The notes under the pieces: generated by a model | Databases searched by the model: none | What the model was told of the DNA's origin: nothing | The model's input: the letters and a program-made list of their open reading frames with translations, nothing else | Shown: piece by piece, positions 8,820 to 17,746 of the stretch | Numbering within the stretch: the first letter of the stretch is position 1 | Layout of the letters: the number at the start of each line of letters is the position of its first letter | Origin: Antarcticimicrobium sp. | GTDB taxonomy: Bacteria > Pseudomonadota > Alphaproteobacteria > Rhodobacterales > Rhodobacteraceae | Length of the DNA: 64,000 bases | Direction of reading: 5' to 3' | Assembly (NCBI RefSeq): GCF_029212575.1 | Contig: NZ_JARGPK010000010.1 | Span: 1 to 64,000 of the forward strand | Program-made: the position numbers and the translations under genes

Positions 8820-9766
8820 CAGACACGCTGACATATCCCGACGTGGTTCAACTGGCGGTTCCCGCCTTCATCGCGCTGATCCTGGCCGAGTTCCTCTGGA
8901 TCGCCTGGAGCGGGCGCGGCGGGCGTTACGAGACGCGCGACGCGCTGACCTCGCTGCTGATGGGGGCGGGCAATGTCGCCGTCGGCATCGCGCTGGGCTT
9001 CGTCGCCTGGGGGTTTTTCATGCTGCTGTGGCGCCTGACACCGCTGGACCTGGGTCCTGCCTGGTGGGTGGTCGTGCTGTGCTTTGTCCTCGACGACCTG
9101 CGCTATTACTGGGTGCACCGGTTCGGCCATCGCATCCGCTGGGTCTGGGCCAGCCACGTCAACCACCACTCCAGCCAGCATTACAACCTGACCACCGCGC
9201 TGCGGCAGACCTGGACCGGCACCTTCACCTTCATGATGATCGTGCGGGCGCCGCTGATCCTGCTGGGGTTCCACCCGGCGATGGTGCTGTTCTGCGGCGG
9301 GCTGAACCTGATCTACCAATTCTGGATCCATACCGAGGCGATCGGCAAACTGCCCCGCTGGGTCGAGGCGGTGATGAACACGCCCAGCCACCACCGGGCG
9401 CATCACGGGCGCAATCCGCGTTACCTCGATTGCAACTATGCCGGGGTTTTCATCGTCTGGGACCGGATGTTCGGCACCTTCGTGCCCGAACTGGAGGAGG
9501 AACGGGTCGATTACGGGCTGGTGCACAACCTCGGCACCTTCAACCCGCTGCGGGTGGCGTTCCACGAATGGGTCGGGCTGTTCCGCGACGTGACGCGGCC
9601 CGGCCTGACCCTGCGCCAGCGGCTTGGCTATGGCTTTGGCCCGCCGGGCTATTCGCACGACGGCAGCCGCGACACCTCGGAGCGGATCAAGGCGCAGCAC
9701 CTGGCCCGCCACCCCGAGGACGCCGGTACGCCGGGGTTTGAAACACCGCGCCCGCCAGCGGAGTAG
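8816..9766 (+). CDS. Sterol desaturase/fatty acid hydroxylase family protein
   Basis: A 316-residue integral membrane di-iron protein. Three histidine clusters mark the family: HRFGH near 101, HVNHHSS near 112 and HRAHHG near 194, with DDLRYYWVHR before the first. Hydrophobic helices flank the first two clusters (about 12-32, 43-72, 80-97, 137-170). Family members hydroxylate or desaturate lipid chains using O2. The actual lipid substrate cannot be told from sequence. It is coupled by ATGA overlap to the upstream membrane-anchored protein. Confidence 0.9.
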   Translation: MTDTLTYPDVVQLAVPAFIALILAEFLWIAWSGRGGRYETRDALTSLLMGAGNVAVGIALGFVAWGFFMLLWRLTPLDLGPAWWVVVLCFVLDDLRYYWVHRFGHRIRWVWASHVNHHSSQHYNLTTALRQTWTGTFTFMMIVRAPLILLGFHPAMVLFCGGLNLIYQFWIHTEAIGKLPRWVEAVMNTPSHHRAHHGRNPRYLDCNYAGVFIVWDRMFGTFVPELEEERVDYGLVHNLGTFNPLRVAFHEWVGLFRDVTRPGLTLRQRLGYGFGPPGYSHDGSRDTSERIKAQHLARHPEDAGTPGFETPRPPAE

Positions 9767-9835
9767 CGCTTGCCACATGGGCCGCGACACCGCATCCTCG
9801 GCGCATCCCGTTTCCTGACCTGAGATCGTGCCGCC

Positions 9836-10231
9836 ATGCCCTTGCCCCGCCTCGCCCTCGCCGCCCTGCTGCTGACCGCACCCGCCGGGGCCCGTGCGTT
9901 GGACTGTTCGGCCCCGCAGACCCAGTCCGACATGACCCAATGCGCCGCGCTGATGTACCAAGCCGCCGACGCGGATCTGAACCTGGCCTATGGCCTGGCG
10001 CGCGGCATGGCCCGGCAGCTCGACGCGGCCGGCGGCGCCAATGCGCCCGGCGCCGAGCGGCGCCTGCGCGATGCCCAACGCGCCTGGATCGCCTTTCGCG
10101 ATCTCGCCTGCGAGACCGAAAGCCTGCTGGCCTATGGCGGTTCCATGCAGCCGATGCTGCGCCTGTCCTGTCTGGAGCGGCTGACCCGCGCCCGGACCGA
10201 GGATCTGCGTTACTTCGGCGAGGTGAACTGA
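9836..10231 (+). CDS. LprI/DUF1311-type exported protein
   Basis: 131 residues with a signal peptide (cleavage near ARALD, about residue 22) and an LprI-type domain: conserved Cys in LDCSAPQTQSDMTQCAA, the QRAWIAFRDLACE core, and a last Cys in RLSCLERLTRAR. The four cysteines could form two periplasmic disulfides. Some members inhibit lysozyme; that activity is not demonstrable here. Its 3' end overlaps the 3' end of the convergent tag gene by 22 bases. Confidence 0.85.
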   Translation: MPLPRLALAALLLTAPAGARALDCSAPQTQSDMTQCAALMYQAADADLNLAYGLARGMARQLDAAGGANAPGAERRLRDAQRAWIAFRDLACETESLLAYGGSMQPMLRLSCLERLTRARTEDLRYFGEVN

Positions 10232-10803
10232 CCCACCGCTGCCATCGCCCGCACCGGGGCATGCCGGTGACAGGTGACAAGGTGGTCGTTCACCATCCCC
10301 ACCGCCTGCATGAAGGCATAGACAATGGTCGGGCCGCAGAACTTGAACCCGCGTTTCTTCAGATCCTTCGAGATCGCCGTCGACAGCGGCGTGAACCCCG
10401 GCACCTGCGCGAGGCTTTCCCAGCTGTTCTGGATCGGGCGGTCGCCGACGAAGGACCAGAGATAGCGATCGAATCCCTGTTCCGCCTCGATCCGCTGCCA
10501 GGCGCGGGCATTGGCGATGGTCGCCTCGATCTTGCCGCGATGCCGGATGATGCCGGGATCGGCGAGCAACCGGGCAACCTCCTCCTCGCCCCAGGTGGCG
10601 ATCACATCCGCGTCGAACCCGGCGAAGGCGGTTCGGAAATTGTCGCGTTTCTTCAGGATGGTGATCCAGCTGAGCCCGGCCTGAAACCCGTCGAGAATCA
10701 GTTTTTCCCACAGCGCCCGGCTGTCCCACTCGGGCACGCCCCACTCGCTGTCGTGATAGTCGATATAGATCTGTTCGGGCCCCGCCCAGCCGCATCGTTC
10801 CAT
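10210..10803 (-). CDS. tag: DNA-3-methyladenine glycosylase I
   Basis: Removes 3-methyladenine from DNA in base excision repair. 197 residues beginning MERCGWAG; the zinc-snap residues appear as N-terminal Cys 4 with YHDSEWG and the C-terminal ndHLVTCHRH cluster. ILKKRDNFRTAFAGFD and FCGPTIVYAFMQAVGMVNDH are typical Tag segments. The frame extends upstream but the family start is at MERCGW, preceded by GGGCGGGAC. Convergent with the LprI-type gene. Confidence 0.94.
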   Translation of the reverse strand: MERCGWAGPEQIYIDYHDSEWGVPEWDSRALWEKLILDGFQAGLSWITILKKRDNFRTAFAGFDADVIATWGEEEVARLLADPGIIRHRGKIEATIANARAWQRIEAEQGFDRYLWSFVGDRPIQNSWESLAQVPGFTPLSTAISKDLKKRGFKFCGPTIVYAFMQAVGMVNDHLVTCHRHAPVRAMAAVGQFTSPK

Positions 10804-10883
10804 TGTCCCGCCCTGCTTGTGACCGACCGCGACAGCGTTAATTGCCGCGAAAGGAATTTCCCGGACCCTAGACACAAAGTGCA

Positions 10884-11750
10884 ATGGGAATCAAAAACGA
10901 TATGACCGGACCCGAAATCCCCGAGCGGCCCTGGGCAGATGTCCCGGAGGGCGGCGACAGCCCCATCAAGGCCGCAGTGCGCGACCGTGACGCCGCGATC
11001 CTGGACATGGTGCAGGCGGCCGTGCGACATCGGCAATGCCTGCTCGCCTTTCAACCCGTGGTGCAGGCGACGGCGCCCCGCAATCCGGTCTTTCACGAGG
11101 GGCTGATTCGCATCCTCGACGAAACCGGGCGTGTGATCCCAGCGCGGGAGTTCATGCCGGCGGTCGAGGCCACCGAACTGGGCCGCCTGATCGACTGCGT
11201 CGCGCTGGACCTGGGGCTTCAGACCCTGTCGCGTACCCCCACATTGCGACTGTCGATCAACATGTCCGCCCGGTCGATCGGCTATGGCCAATGGATGCGA
11301 ACGCTGGACGGCGCCCTGCGCCGCGATGCCCGGCTGGGCGAGCGGCTGGTGCTGGAGATCAGCGAACGCTCGGCCATGACTGTGCCGGAACTGGTGATCG
11401 ACTTCATGGATCGCCTGCAGGGGCATGGCATCGCTTTCGCGCTCGACGACTTCGGCTCCGGCGCAATTGAGATCCGGCATTTCCGCGATTTTTTCTTCGA
11501 TGCGGTCAAGATCGACGGCCAGTTCATCCGCGGCGCGCACCGCGACCCCGAGGCCCAGGCCACCATCCGCGCGTTGATCGCCCTGGCCCGCGAATTCGAG
11601 ATGCTGACCATCGCCGAATCCGTGGAAACCCGCGACGATGCGGACACCCTGGTCAAGCTGGGGATCGACTGCATGCAAGGCTACCTCTTCGGGGCGCCCA
11701 CGGTGCATCCGGACTGGGCGACCAAACCCGGCATGCGCGTCGCGGGCTGA
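10884..11750 (+). CDS. EAL-domain c-di-GMP phosphodiesterase
   Basis: A 288-residue stand-alone EAL protein without GGDEF, sensor or membrane segment; cytoplasmic. The signature reads EGLIR instead of EALLR (glutamate at about 72 kept). Other catalytic elements are present: SINMSAR (Asn), EISER (Glu), DDFGSG (two Asp), KIDGQFI (Lys), AESVE (Glu) and QGYLFG (Gln). It therefore probably hydrolyses c-di-GMP to pGpG, though the Ala-to-Gly change could lower activity. It diverges from tag with about 80 bases between starts. Confidence 0.88.
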   Translation: MGIKNDMTGPEIPERPWADVPEGGDSPIKAAVRDRDAAILDMVQAAVRHRQCLLAFQPVVQATAPRNPVFHEGLIRILDETGRVIPAREFMPAVEATELGRLIDCVALDLGLQTLSRTPTLRLSINMSARSIGYGQWMRTLDGALRRDARLGERLVLEISERSAMTVPELVIDFMDRLQGHGIAFALDDFGSGAIEIRHFRDFFFDAVKIDGQFIRGAHRDPEAQATIRALIALAREFEMLTIAESVETRDDADTLVKLGIDCMQGYLFGAPTVHPDWATKPGMRVAG

Positions 11751-11835
11751 CCCGGCCGTTTCCCGCGGCCTGCCCACACTGGGCCGTGCCCTGCGTTGAG
11801 ATCCTCAATTCGCCGTGCAAAGCTGCAAGCGTGTG

Positions 11836-11853
11836 TTGCTGCACATGCAGCAA
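11836..11853. promoter_or_regulatory. PhaR-type operator upstream of phaA
   Basis: Perfect inverted repeat TTGCTGC-N4-GCAGCAA centred 123 bases before the phaA start. It contains the CTGC-N4-GCAG core bound by the PHB repressor PhaR in Paracoccus and Rhodobacter. Location and match support a PhaR site; binding is inferred. Confidence 0.65.
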
Positions 11854-11966
11854 TCCGGTATCACCACAGGCATCGGGGCGGCGGCCCCCGGGGGTGGCAG
11901 AGACGGGCCTGCCCGCTTGGCCGTATCGGAGGAGGCCGCCCGTTTGATGGCAGAGGACCGGATCAC

Positions 11967-13142
11967 ATGACCAACGTAGTAATTGCATCAGCGGCGCGGA
12001 CCGGCGTCGGGAGCTTTGGCGGTTCGTTCGCGAACATCCCGGCGCACGACCTGGGCGCCGCCGTTCTGGAGGCGATCGTCGCCCGCGCCGGGATCGCCAA
12101 GGAAGAGGTGTCGGAAACGATCCTCGGTCAGGTGCTGACCGCGGCCCAGGGCCAGAACCCGGCCCGCCAGGCGCATATCAACGCCGGCCTGCCGATCGAA
12201 AGCGCCGCCTGGGGTCTCAACCAGGTCTGCGGCTCGGGCCTGAGGGCGGTCGCGCTCGGCGCGCAGCACATCCAGCTCGGCGATGCCGCGATTGTCGCCG
12301 CCGGCGGCCAGGAGAACATGACGCTCTCCCCCCATGCCGCCGCGCTGCGCGCCGGTCACAAGATGGGCGACATGTCCTATATCGACACCATGATCCGCGA
12401 CGGCCTTTGGGATGCCTTCAATGGCTATCACATGGGCCAGACCGCCGAGAACGTGGCCGAACAGTTCCAGATTTCCCGCCAGATGCAGGACGAATTCGCG
12501 GTGGCCAGCCAGAACAAGGCCGAGGCGGCGCAACTGGCCGGCAAGTTCGCCGATGAAATCGTCCCCTTCATCATCAAGACCCGCAAGGGCGAGATCGTGA
12601 TGGACAAGGATGAATACATCCGCCATGGCGCCACCATGGAGGCCATGGCCAAGCTGCGCCCGGCATTTGCCAAGGACGGCTCGGTCACTGCGGCCAATGC
12701 CTCGGGCCTCAACGACGGCGCCGCCGCGGTGCTGCTGATGACCGCCGACGAGGCCGAACGGCGCGGAATCGAGCCGCTGGCGCGCATCGCCTCCTACGCC
12801 ACCGCGGGCGTCGATCCCTCGATCATGGGCACCGGCCCGATCCCCTCCTCGCGCAAGGCGCTGGAAAAGGCCGGCTGGTCCCCCGAAGACCTCGACCTGG
12901 TCGAGGCGAACGAGGCCTTTGCCGCCCAGGCCTGCGCGGTGAACAAGGACATGGGCTGGGATCCTTCGATCGTGAACGTGAACGGCGGCGCCATTGCCAT
13001 CGGCCACCCGATCGGCGCCTCCGGCTGCCGCATCCTGAACACCCTGCTGTTCGAAATGAAGCGGCGCGACGCCAAGAAGGGCCTCGCGACGCTTTGCATC
13101 GGCGGTGGCATGGGCGTGGCCATGTGCCTGGAACGCCCGTAA
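11967..13142 (+). CDS. phaA: Acetyl-CoA C-acetyltransferase (beta-ketothiolase)
   Basis: Condenses two acetyl-CoA to acetoacetyl-CoA, first step of polyhydroxybutyrate synthesis. 391 residues starting [15 protein letters not shown]. Acyl-accepting cysteine at about 88 in NQVCGSG; second catalytic set in [21 protein letters not shown] (histidine) and CIGGGMG (cysteine). Length is exact for biosynthetic thiolases. The frame is open upstream to 11796 but that part is not thiolase. phaB follows after a terminator, so the two can be transcribed separately. Confidence 0.97.
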   Translation: MTNVVIASAARTGVGSFGGSFANIPAHDLGAAVLEAIVARAGIAKEEVSETILGQVLTAAQGQNPARQAHINAGLPIESAAWGLNQVCGSGLRAVALGAQHIQLGDAAIVAAGGQENMTLSPHAAALRAGHKMGDMSYIDTMIRDGLWDAFNGYHMGQTAENVAEQFQISRQMQDEFAVASQNKAEAAQLAGKFADEIVPFIIKTRKGEIVMDKDEYIRHGATMEAMAKLRPAFAKDGSVTAANASGLNDGAAAVLLMTADEAERRGIEPLARIASYATAGVDPSIMGTGPIPSSRKALEKAGWSPEDLDLVEANEAFAAQACAVNKDMGWDPSIVNVNGGAIAIGHPIGASGCRILNTLLFEMKRRDAKKGLATLCIGGGMGVAMCLERP

Positions 13143-13166
13143 GGTGCGCGCCCGCTAAGGAATACC

Positions 13167-13194
13167 GGGGCGCCTTCGGGCGCCCCCTTTTTTT
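13167..13194 (+). terminator. Rho-independent terminator after phaA
   Basis: Eight-base-pair stem GGGGCGCC / GGCGCCCC with a TTCG loop, followed by seven T. It lies 25 bases after the phaA stop and separates it from phaB. Confidence 0.9.
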
Positions 13195-13329
13195 GCGTTG
13201 CGGCATCGCAAGCCTCGGTCAGAAAAAGAATTCGCCGTCACACAACTTTCACCGCGAAACTTTATTGCGGAATTGATACACAATAGGTAACAGAGTTACC
13301 GGACCACATTGCAATCGAAGGAGCCATCC

Positions 13330-14052
13330 ATGGCACGAACAGCACTCGTCACCGGCGGATCGCGCGGCATCGGCGCGGCGATCTCCAAAGCCCTGAAAGC
13401 GGCCGGTTATTCCGTCGCCGCCACCTATGCCGGCAATGATGAGGCCGCCGCCACGTTCACCGAGGAAACCGGCATCAAGACCTACAAGTGGAACGTCGGA
13501 GACTACGAGGAAAGCAAGGCAGGCATCGCCAGGGTCGAGCAGGATCTGGGCCCGATCGACGTTGTCGTGGCCAACGCCGGCATCACCCGCGATGCCCCGT
13601 TCCACCGGATGACGCCGGAACAGTGGCAGCAGGTGATCGACACCAACCTCACCGGCGTGTTCAACACCGTGCACCCGGTCTGGCCCGGCATGCGCGAGCG
13701 CGGCTTCGGCCGGGTGATCGTGATCAGTTCGATCAACGGGCAAAAGGGTCAGTTCGGTCAGGTCAACTATGCCGCCACAAAGGCCGGCGACCTGGGCATC
13801 GTGAAGTCGCTGGCACAGGAAGGCGCGGCCAAGGGCATCACCGCCAACGCCATCTGCCCCGGCTACATCGCGACCGAGATGGTGATGGCGGTTCCGGAAA
13901 AGGTGCGCGACTCGATCATCGCACAGATCCCCACCGGCCGGTTGGGCGAACCCGAGGAAATCGCCCGCTGCGTGGTGTTCCTGGCCGCAGATGACGCCGG
14001 CTTCGTCAACGGCTCGACCATTACCGCGAACGGCGGCCAGTTCTTCGTCTGA
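13330..14052 (+). CDS. phaB: Acetoacetyl-CoA reductase
   Basis: Reduces acetoacetyl-CoA to (R)-3-hydroxybutyryl-CoA with NADPH, second step of PHB synthesis. 240 residues, short-chain dehydrogenase fold: nucleotide loop TGGSRGIG, NAG at about 87, catalytic Ser in VISSINGQKGQFGQ and YAATKAG (Tyr and Lys). The FGQVNYAATKAG stretch and the PGYIATEMV segment are typical of PhaB. GAAGGAG precedes the ATG; a 7-codon upstream in-frame start is less likely. The PHB polymerase is not in this window. Confidence 0.96.
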   Translation: MARTALVTGGSRGIGAAISKALKAAGYSVAATYAGNDEAAATFTEETGIKTYKWNVGDYEESKAGIARVEQDLGPIDVVVANAGITRDAPFHRMTPEQWQQVIDTNLTGVFNTVHPVWPGMRERGFGRVIVISSINGQKGQFGQVNYAATKAGDLGIVKSLAQEGAAKGITANAICPGYIATEMVMAVPEKVRDSIIAQIPTGRLGEPEEIARCVVFLAADDAGFVNGSTITANGGQFFV

Positions 14053-14077
14053 ACCGCGCGATTCACCGAACATGACA

Positions 14078-14105
14078 GGGCCGGCCCCGCGGGGCCGGCC
14101 CTTTT
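14078..14105 (+). terminator. Terminator after phaB
   Basis: Long GC stem GGGCCGGCCCC / GGGGCCGGCCC with almost no loop, followed by TTTT. It starts 26 bases after the phaB stop. Confidence 0.85.
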
Positions 14106-14133
14106 GCATCCCGTAAGATCCCGGCGCCTGGGA

Positions 14134-14253
14134 TCAGCGGGAAGACCGGAACGCGATCATCCAGGACAGGGCTTCGCGCAGGGCCTGGCCGCGTTGCACA
14201 TGGGCCCGATCAATGGCGTCGCGGGTGAGGTGAGAGGTGGTCGGTTCGAACAT
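14134..14253 (-). CDS. Small 39-residue hypothetical protein
   Basis: A short reverse-strand gene, MFEPTTSHLTRDAIDRAHVQ then RGQALREALSWMIAFRSSR. GGAGGGCAGC places a good ribosome binding site directly before the ATG. The DRAHxxRGxALRxAL pattern is basic, helical and amphipathic, reminiscent of the small Arg-rich proteins (DUF1127-like) common in Rhodobacterales. I cannot assign a family. It is convergent with phaB and divergent from the LysR gene. Confidence 0.55.
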   Translation of the reverse strand: MFEPTTSHLTRDAIDRAHVQRGQALREALSWMIAFRSSR

Positions 14254-14364
14254 GCTGCCCTCCGGCTACATCAGGGTTACTTGACTGGACCGAATATGAT
14301 CGCCATTTTTCTTTGGCACAAACGAGAGTTTCCGTTGCCTCGCACAAGGAAAACTTAACCGACC

Positions 14365-15330
14365 ATGCCGGGCCGCATGCCTCCGCTTACCGCCTTGCGC
14401 GCATTCGATGCCGCCGCCCGGCACTTGTCTTTTGCCAGGGCGGCCGAGGAGCTGCATGTCACCCCCGCCGCATTGTCGTTTCAGATCAAGTCATTGGAGG
14501 CGCACCTGGGCCGCCCGCTGTTCCGCCGCCTGAACCGGGCGGTGGAGCTGACCGAGGCGGGCCGCACCCTCGCCCCGGGCGCCGCCGACGGGTTCCAGAC
14601 GCTCGCCGCCGCCTGGCGCGCGGTGACCCGGATGCAGGATGAAACCGGGCTTGCCGTCACCGCCGGCCCGGCCTTTACCGCGAAATGGCTGGCGCCGCGC
14701 CTGTTCCACTTCGCCCGGGCCCACCCGGAGATCGAGTTGCGCTTTTCCGCCAGCTTGCGGGTGATGGATTTCGACCGCGACGAGATCGATGTCGCGATCC
14801 GTTTCGGCTATGGTCCTGACCCCGGGCTCTACTCGCTGAAACTGGCCGAGGAATGGGTGACGCCGGTCATGGTGCCCGAACTGGCCGCGCGTTATCCCAC
14901 GCCCGAGAGCTTGCTGGAGGCGCCGCTGCTGACCGACCAGTCACTCGATTTCCTCGATCCGCCCTGCGACTGGCCGGCCTGGTTCCGGGCGATGGGGCTT
15001 GCGGCCGATCCGCCCGCGGGCCCGAGGTTTTCGCAGGCGGACCATGCCATCGATGCGGCGATGACCGGGGTCGGCGTCGCGCTGGGCCGCCGCGCCCTGG
15101 TGATCAAGGACCTGTCCGAGGGCCGCCTCGTCGCGCCCTATGGAATCGCCCTGGGAACCAAGGCGCATTTCCGATTCCTGTGCCAAAGCGGTGCCGACAC
15201 CCGCCCGCAGATTGCGGCATTCCGCGACTGGATTCTCGAGGAGATCGAGAAAACCGTCGCGGTCTCGGATGCCATGACAATCGTGCCGGCAGAGGACGTG
15301 CCGCCGCCGGCCCCGTCTGCGGGAAGTTAG
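14365..15330 (+). CDS. LysR-family transcriptional regulator, GcvA-like
   Basis: 321 residues: winged helix at about 5-65 (LTALRAFDAAARHLSFARAA, HVTPAALSFQIKSLE) and a substrate-binding domain from about 93. The N-terminal pattern is that of GcvA/AmpR-type regulators. Target unknown: neighbouring genes are a 39-residue protein and phaB on one side, DUF465 on the other. Its stop overlaps the convergent DUF465 stop by three bases. Confidence 0.88.
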   Translation: MPGRMPPLTALRAFDAAARHLSFARAAEELHVTPAALSFQIKSLEAHLGRPLFRRLNRAVELTEAGRTLAPGAADGFQTLAAAWRAVTRMQDETGLAVTAGPAFTAKWLAPRLFHFARAHPEIELRFSASLRVMDFDRDEIDVAIRFGYGPDPGLYSLKLAEEWVTPVMVPELAARYPTPESLLEAPLLTDQSLDFLDPPCDWPAWFRAMGLAADPPAGPRFSQADHAIDAAMTGVGVALGRRALVIKDLSEGRLVAPYGIALGTKAHFRFLCQSGADTRPQIAAFRDWILEEIEKTVAVSDAMTIVPAEDVPPPAPSAGS

Positions 15331-15491
15331 CTCGACAGACGCTCGATCTGTTCTTTCAGTTTCAGCTTGCGCTTTTTCAGGGACGCCACGTGCAGTGCGT
15401 CCACACCGGGCGAGCGCTGGGCCTGATCGACCTCATTGCTCAGGAGTTCGTGCTTCCGCTTAAGTTCCATCAGGTGTGAACTCACGGTCAT
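15327..15491 (-). CDS. DUF465 (YdcH-like) small protein
   Basis: 54 residues beginning MTVSSHLMELKRKHELL and ending KLKLKEQIERLSS; charged, almost fully helical, with a heptad pattern (coiled coil). This is the DUF465 family of small cytoplasmic proteins of unknown function, very common in Alphaproteobacteria. GGAGGATTTCC precedes the ATG. Convergent overlap of three bases with the LysR gene. Confidence 0.85.
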   Translation of the reverse strand: MTVSSHLMELKRKHELLSNEVDQAQRSPGVDALHVASLKKRKLKLKEQIERLSS

Positions 15492-15611
15492 GGAAATCCT
15501 CCTCTATACAACTTGCCCATTGAGTTGAGCACATCACGGCGCGCCTGTCACGCTGCGGACACAATGGTTTTGTCACAAAAGCGACATCTTGCCGGTTTGC
15601 CGGGAAATCCG

Positions 15612-16379
15612 TCACCGTGGCCAAGGGAGCGCCGCGCCCTCGCGTAAAACCTTTGCGATTTCAGGATGATAGCTATCTTCATCCCGCAGGTGGCACGCCC
15701 CCGCATGCAAGACCAGCGGCGCGTGCAGGCGAAAGGGTGCCCGCCCATCCTTGCGCGCGCGCAGAATCATCAGCTCCGGCGCCCGCCCCGCCCGCGCCGC
15801 CAGCGGCAGCACCTCCAGCGACCCCAGCCGCCCGGCGCAGCCGGCCAGCAGATCGGGCAGCCGTTCGCTGCGCTGGATCACATGCAGGTAACCGCGCGGC
15901 GCCAGTCGCCGCGCCGCCGTCGCAAGCCAGTCCTCCAGCGGGGTTTGCTCGCCCAGCGCCAGACGCCGCCCGCGATCCTCGGCCGGCATATGCGCCCCGG
16001 CCCGGAAATAGGGCGGGTTGGCGATGACATGGTCGTATTGCCGCTGCCGCAGCCCGGCCGGCAGATCGGCCAGGTCGGCGCAGATCACCTCCAACGCCTG
16101 GGCGTTGGCTTCTGCATTCCGGCGCGCCAGATCGGCATAGCCCTGTTGCAACTCGACCCCGGTCAGCGCCAGCCCCGGCACCCGCGCGCCCAGCGACAGG
16201 ATCGCCGCGCCCGCGCCGCAGCCCAGCTCCAGCACCGATTGCCCCGCGCGGGCCGGCACCGCCGCGGCCAGCAGCACAGGGTCCACCCCGGCGCGATAGC
16301 CCCGTCGCGGCTGGTGCAGGAACACCCGCCCGCCAAGAAAGGCGTCGCGGCTCAGCTGGTCTGCGGCGAATCCGCTCAC
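15612..16379 (-). CDS. tRNA1(Val) adenine-37 N6-methyltransferase-like protein
   Basis: 255-residue SAM-dependent methyltransferase: SAM loop VLELGCGAGAAILSL near residue 50, then the N6-adenine/glutamine-type motif NPPYF near 122. The N-terminal SRDAFLGGRVFLHQPRRGYRAGVDPVLLAA is characteristic of TrmN6/YfiC and relatives, which modify A37 of tRNA-Val. GTG start, overlapping the DUF2007 stop by four bases (GTGA). Substrate assignment is by family only. Confidence 0.8.
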   Translation of the reverse strand: MSGFAADQLSRDAFLGGRVFLHQPRRGYRAGVDPVLLAAAVPARAGQSVLELGCGAGAAILSLGARVPGLALTGVELQQGYADLARRNAEANAQALEVICADLADLPAGLRQRQYDHVIANPPYFRAGAHMPAEDRGRRLALGEQTPLEDWLATAARRLAPRGYLHVIQRSERLPDLLAGCAGRLGSLEVLPLAARAGRAPELMILRARKDGRAPFRLHAPLVLHAGACHLRDEDSYHPEIAKVLREGAALPWPR

Positions 16380-16591
16380 CGGCCCAGCGGCACGTCATTG
16401 TCCCGCATCACCCGCAGCGCGGCATCAAGGTCTTCGTCGCGCACCATCATCCGGCGCGGAAAGATTCCGATCCCGCCCTCGAGCACGCTCATGTTTACGT
16501 CCATTTGAAAGCAGTCTATATCCTCGCCTTCAAGAAGGGCGGAGGCAAAGGCCATGACGGTCGGGTCGGTGCTGCGCAACAGTTCCTTCAT
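16376..16591 (-). CDS. DUF2007 domain protein
   Basis: 71 residues, MKELLRSTDPTVMAFASALL onward, containing the compact signal-transducing-type DUF2007 fold (GEDIDCFQMDVNMSV, MVRDEDLDAALRVM). The family often sits directly before a trmN6-like gene in Rhodobacterales, as here with a four-base overlap, so the pair is one operon. Function unknown. Its 5' end is 56 bases from the divergent prenyl synthase start. Confidence 0.85.
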   Translation of the reverse strand: MKELLRSTDPTVMAFASALLEGEDIDCFQMDVNMSVLEGGIGIFPRRMMVRDEDLDAALRVMRDNDVPLGR

Positions 16592-16647
16592 GACACCGGA
16601 TGTAAGGGCAAGCCGCAGGCGATGTCGAGCCTTTGGAAACGCGCACG

Positions 16648-17646
16648 ATGAACATACCCATGGCAACCAAACCACATGACCGGCTCGCCACCGCCCTGTC
16701 CGAGGAAATGGCCGCCGTCGATACGCTGATCCGTACCCGGATGCGGTCTGAAAACGCCCCGCGCATCCCCGAGGTTACCGCCCATCTGGTCGGGGCCGGG
16801 GGCAAACGGCTGCGCCCGATGCTGACCCTGGCGGCGGCGCGGCTCTGTGGGTATCGGGGCGAGCATCACCTGGGCCTCGCCGCGACGGTGGAGTTCATCC
16901 ACACCGCCACGCTGCTGCACGACGATGTGGTCGACGAAAGCGAGAAGCGCCGCGGGCGGCCTACCGCCAACCTGCTGTGGGACAACAAGTCCAGCGTGCT
17001 GGTCGGCGATTACCTGTTTTCGCGCAGCTTCCAGCTGATGGTCGAAACCGGAAGCCTGCGGGTGCTCGACATCCTCGCCAACGCCTCGGCCACCATCGCC
17101 GAGGGCGAAGTGTTGCAGATGACCGCGGCGACCGACCTGAAAACCGATGAGGATATCTACCTCAAGGTGGTGCGCGGCAAGACCGCGGCGCTGTTCTCGG
17201 CCGCGACCGAGGTGGGCGGCGTGATCGCCGAGGCGCCCGAAGAGCATGTGAAGGCGCTGTTCGATTATGGTGATGCGCTCGGAATCGCGTTCCAGATCGC
17301 CGACGACCTGCTGGATTACCAGGGCGACAGCGGCGCCACCGGCAAGAACGTCGGTGATGATTTCCGCGAACGCAAACTGACCCTGCCGGTTATCAAGGCG
17401 GTGGCGCGGGCAACGTCCGAGGAATACGCCTTCTGGCAGCGCACCATCGAAAAGGGCCGCCAGCAAGACGGCGACCTGGAGCAGGCCCTGGCGCTGATGG
17501 CGAAATACGACACGCTCACCGCCACCCGCGCCGATGCCGAGGGCTGGGCCGCCAGGGCACAGGCCGCGCTCGCCCCCCTGCCCGGGCACGAGCTGCGCGA
17601 CATGCTCCACGACCTGGCCGGCTACGTGGTATCGCGCCTGTCCTGA
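16648..17646 (+). CDS. ispB: Polyprenyl (octa/decaprenyl) diphosphate synthase
   Basis: Elongates isoprenyl diphosphates to the side chain of ubiquinone. About 332 residues from the ATG at 16648 (an alternative ATG lies four codons later). First aspartate-rich motif LLHDDVVDESEKRRG near 85-100, second IADDLLDYQGDS near 215; GGKRLRP binds substrate diphosphate. The chain length of the product (C50 is usual in Rhodobacterales) cannot be fixed here. Convergent with ispE; a transposon lies between their 3' ends. Confidence 0.93.
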   Translation: MNIPMATKPHDRLATALSEEMAAVDTLIRTRMRSENAPRIPEVTAHLVGAGGKRLRPMLTLAAARLCGYRGEHHLGLAATVEFIHTATLLHDDVVDESEKRRGRPTANLLWDNKSSVLVGDYLFSRSFQLMVETGSLRVLDILANASATIAEGEVLQMTAATDLKTDEDIYLKVVRGKTAALFSAATEVGGVIAEAPEEHVKALFDYGDALGIAFQIADDLLDYQGDSGATGKNVGDDFRERKLTLPVIKAVARATSEEYAFWQRTIEKGRQQDGDLEQALALMAKYDTLTATRADAEGWAARAQAALAPLPGHELRDMLHDLAGYVVSRLS

Positions 17647-17680
17647 CCGCATCCGCCGACAGCCCGGTCTTTTTCTGGCC

Positions 17681-17690
17681 GAAAATACTC
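17681..17690. repeat. Left flanking direct repeat of transposon
   Basis: GAAAATACTC immediately before the left inverted repeat, repeated exactly at 21086-21095 after the right one. The preceding GGCC also matches, so the direct repeat could be read as 14 bases. Consistent with a target-site duplication. Confidence 0.75.
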
Positions 17691-17715
17691 GGCCGTATGT
17701 ATCAAACGCACCAAG
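17691..17715 (+). repeat. Left terminal inverted repeat
   Basis: GGCCGTATGTATCAAACGC continuing to ACCAAG; 24 of 25 bases match the reverse complement of the right end. Confidence 0.88.
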
Positions 17716-17746
17716 CCGCTCGGAGGACTGAGCGGTGATTAAGGTT

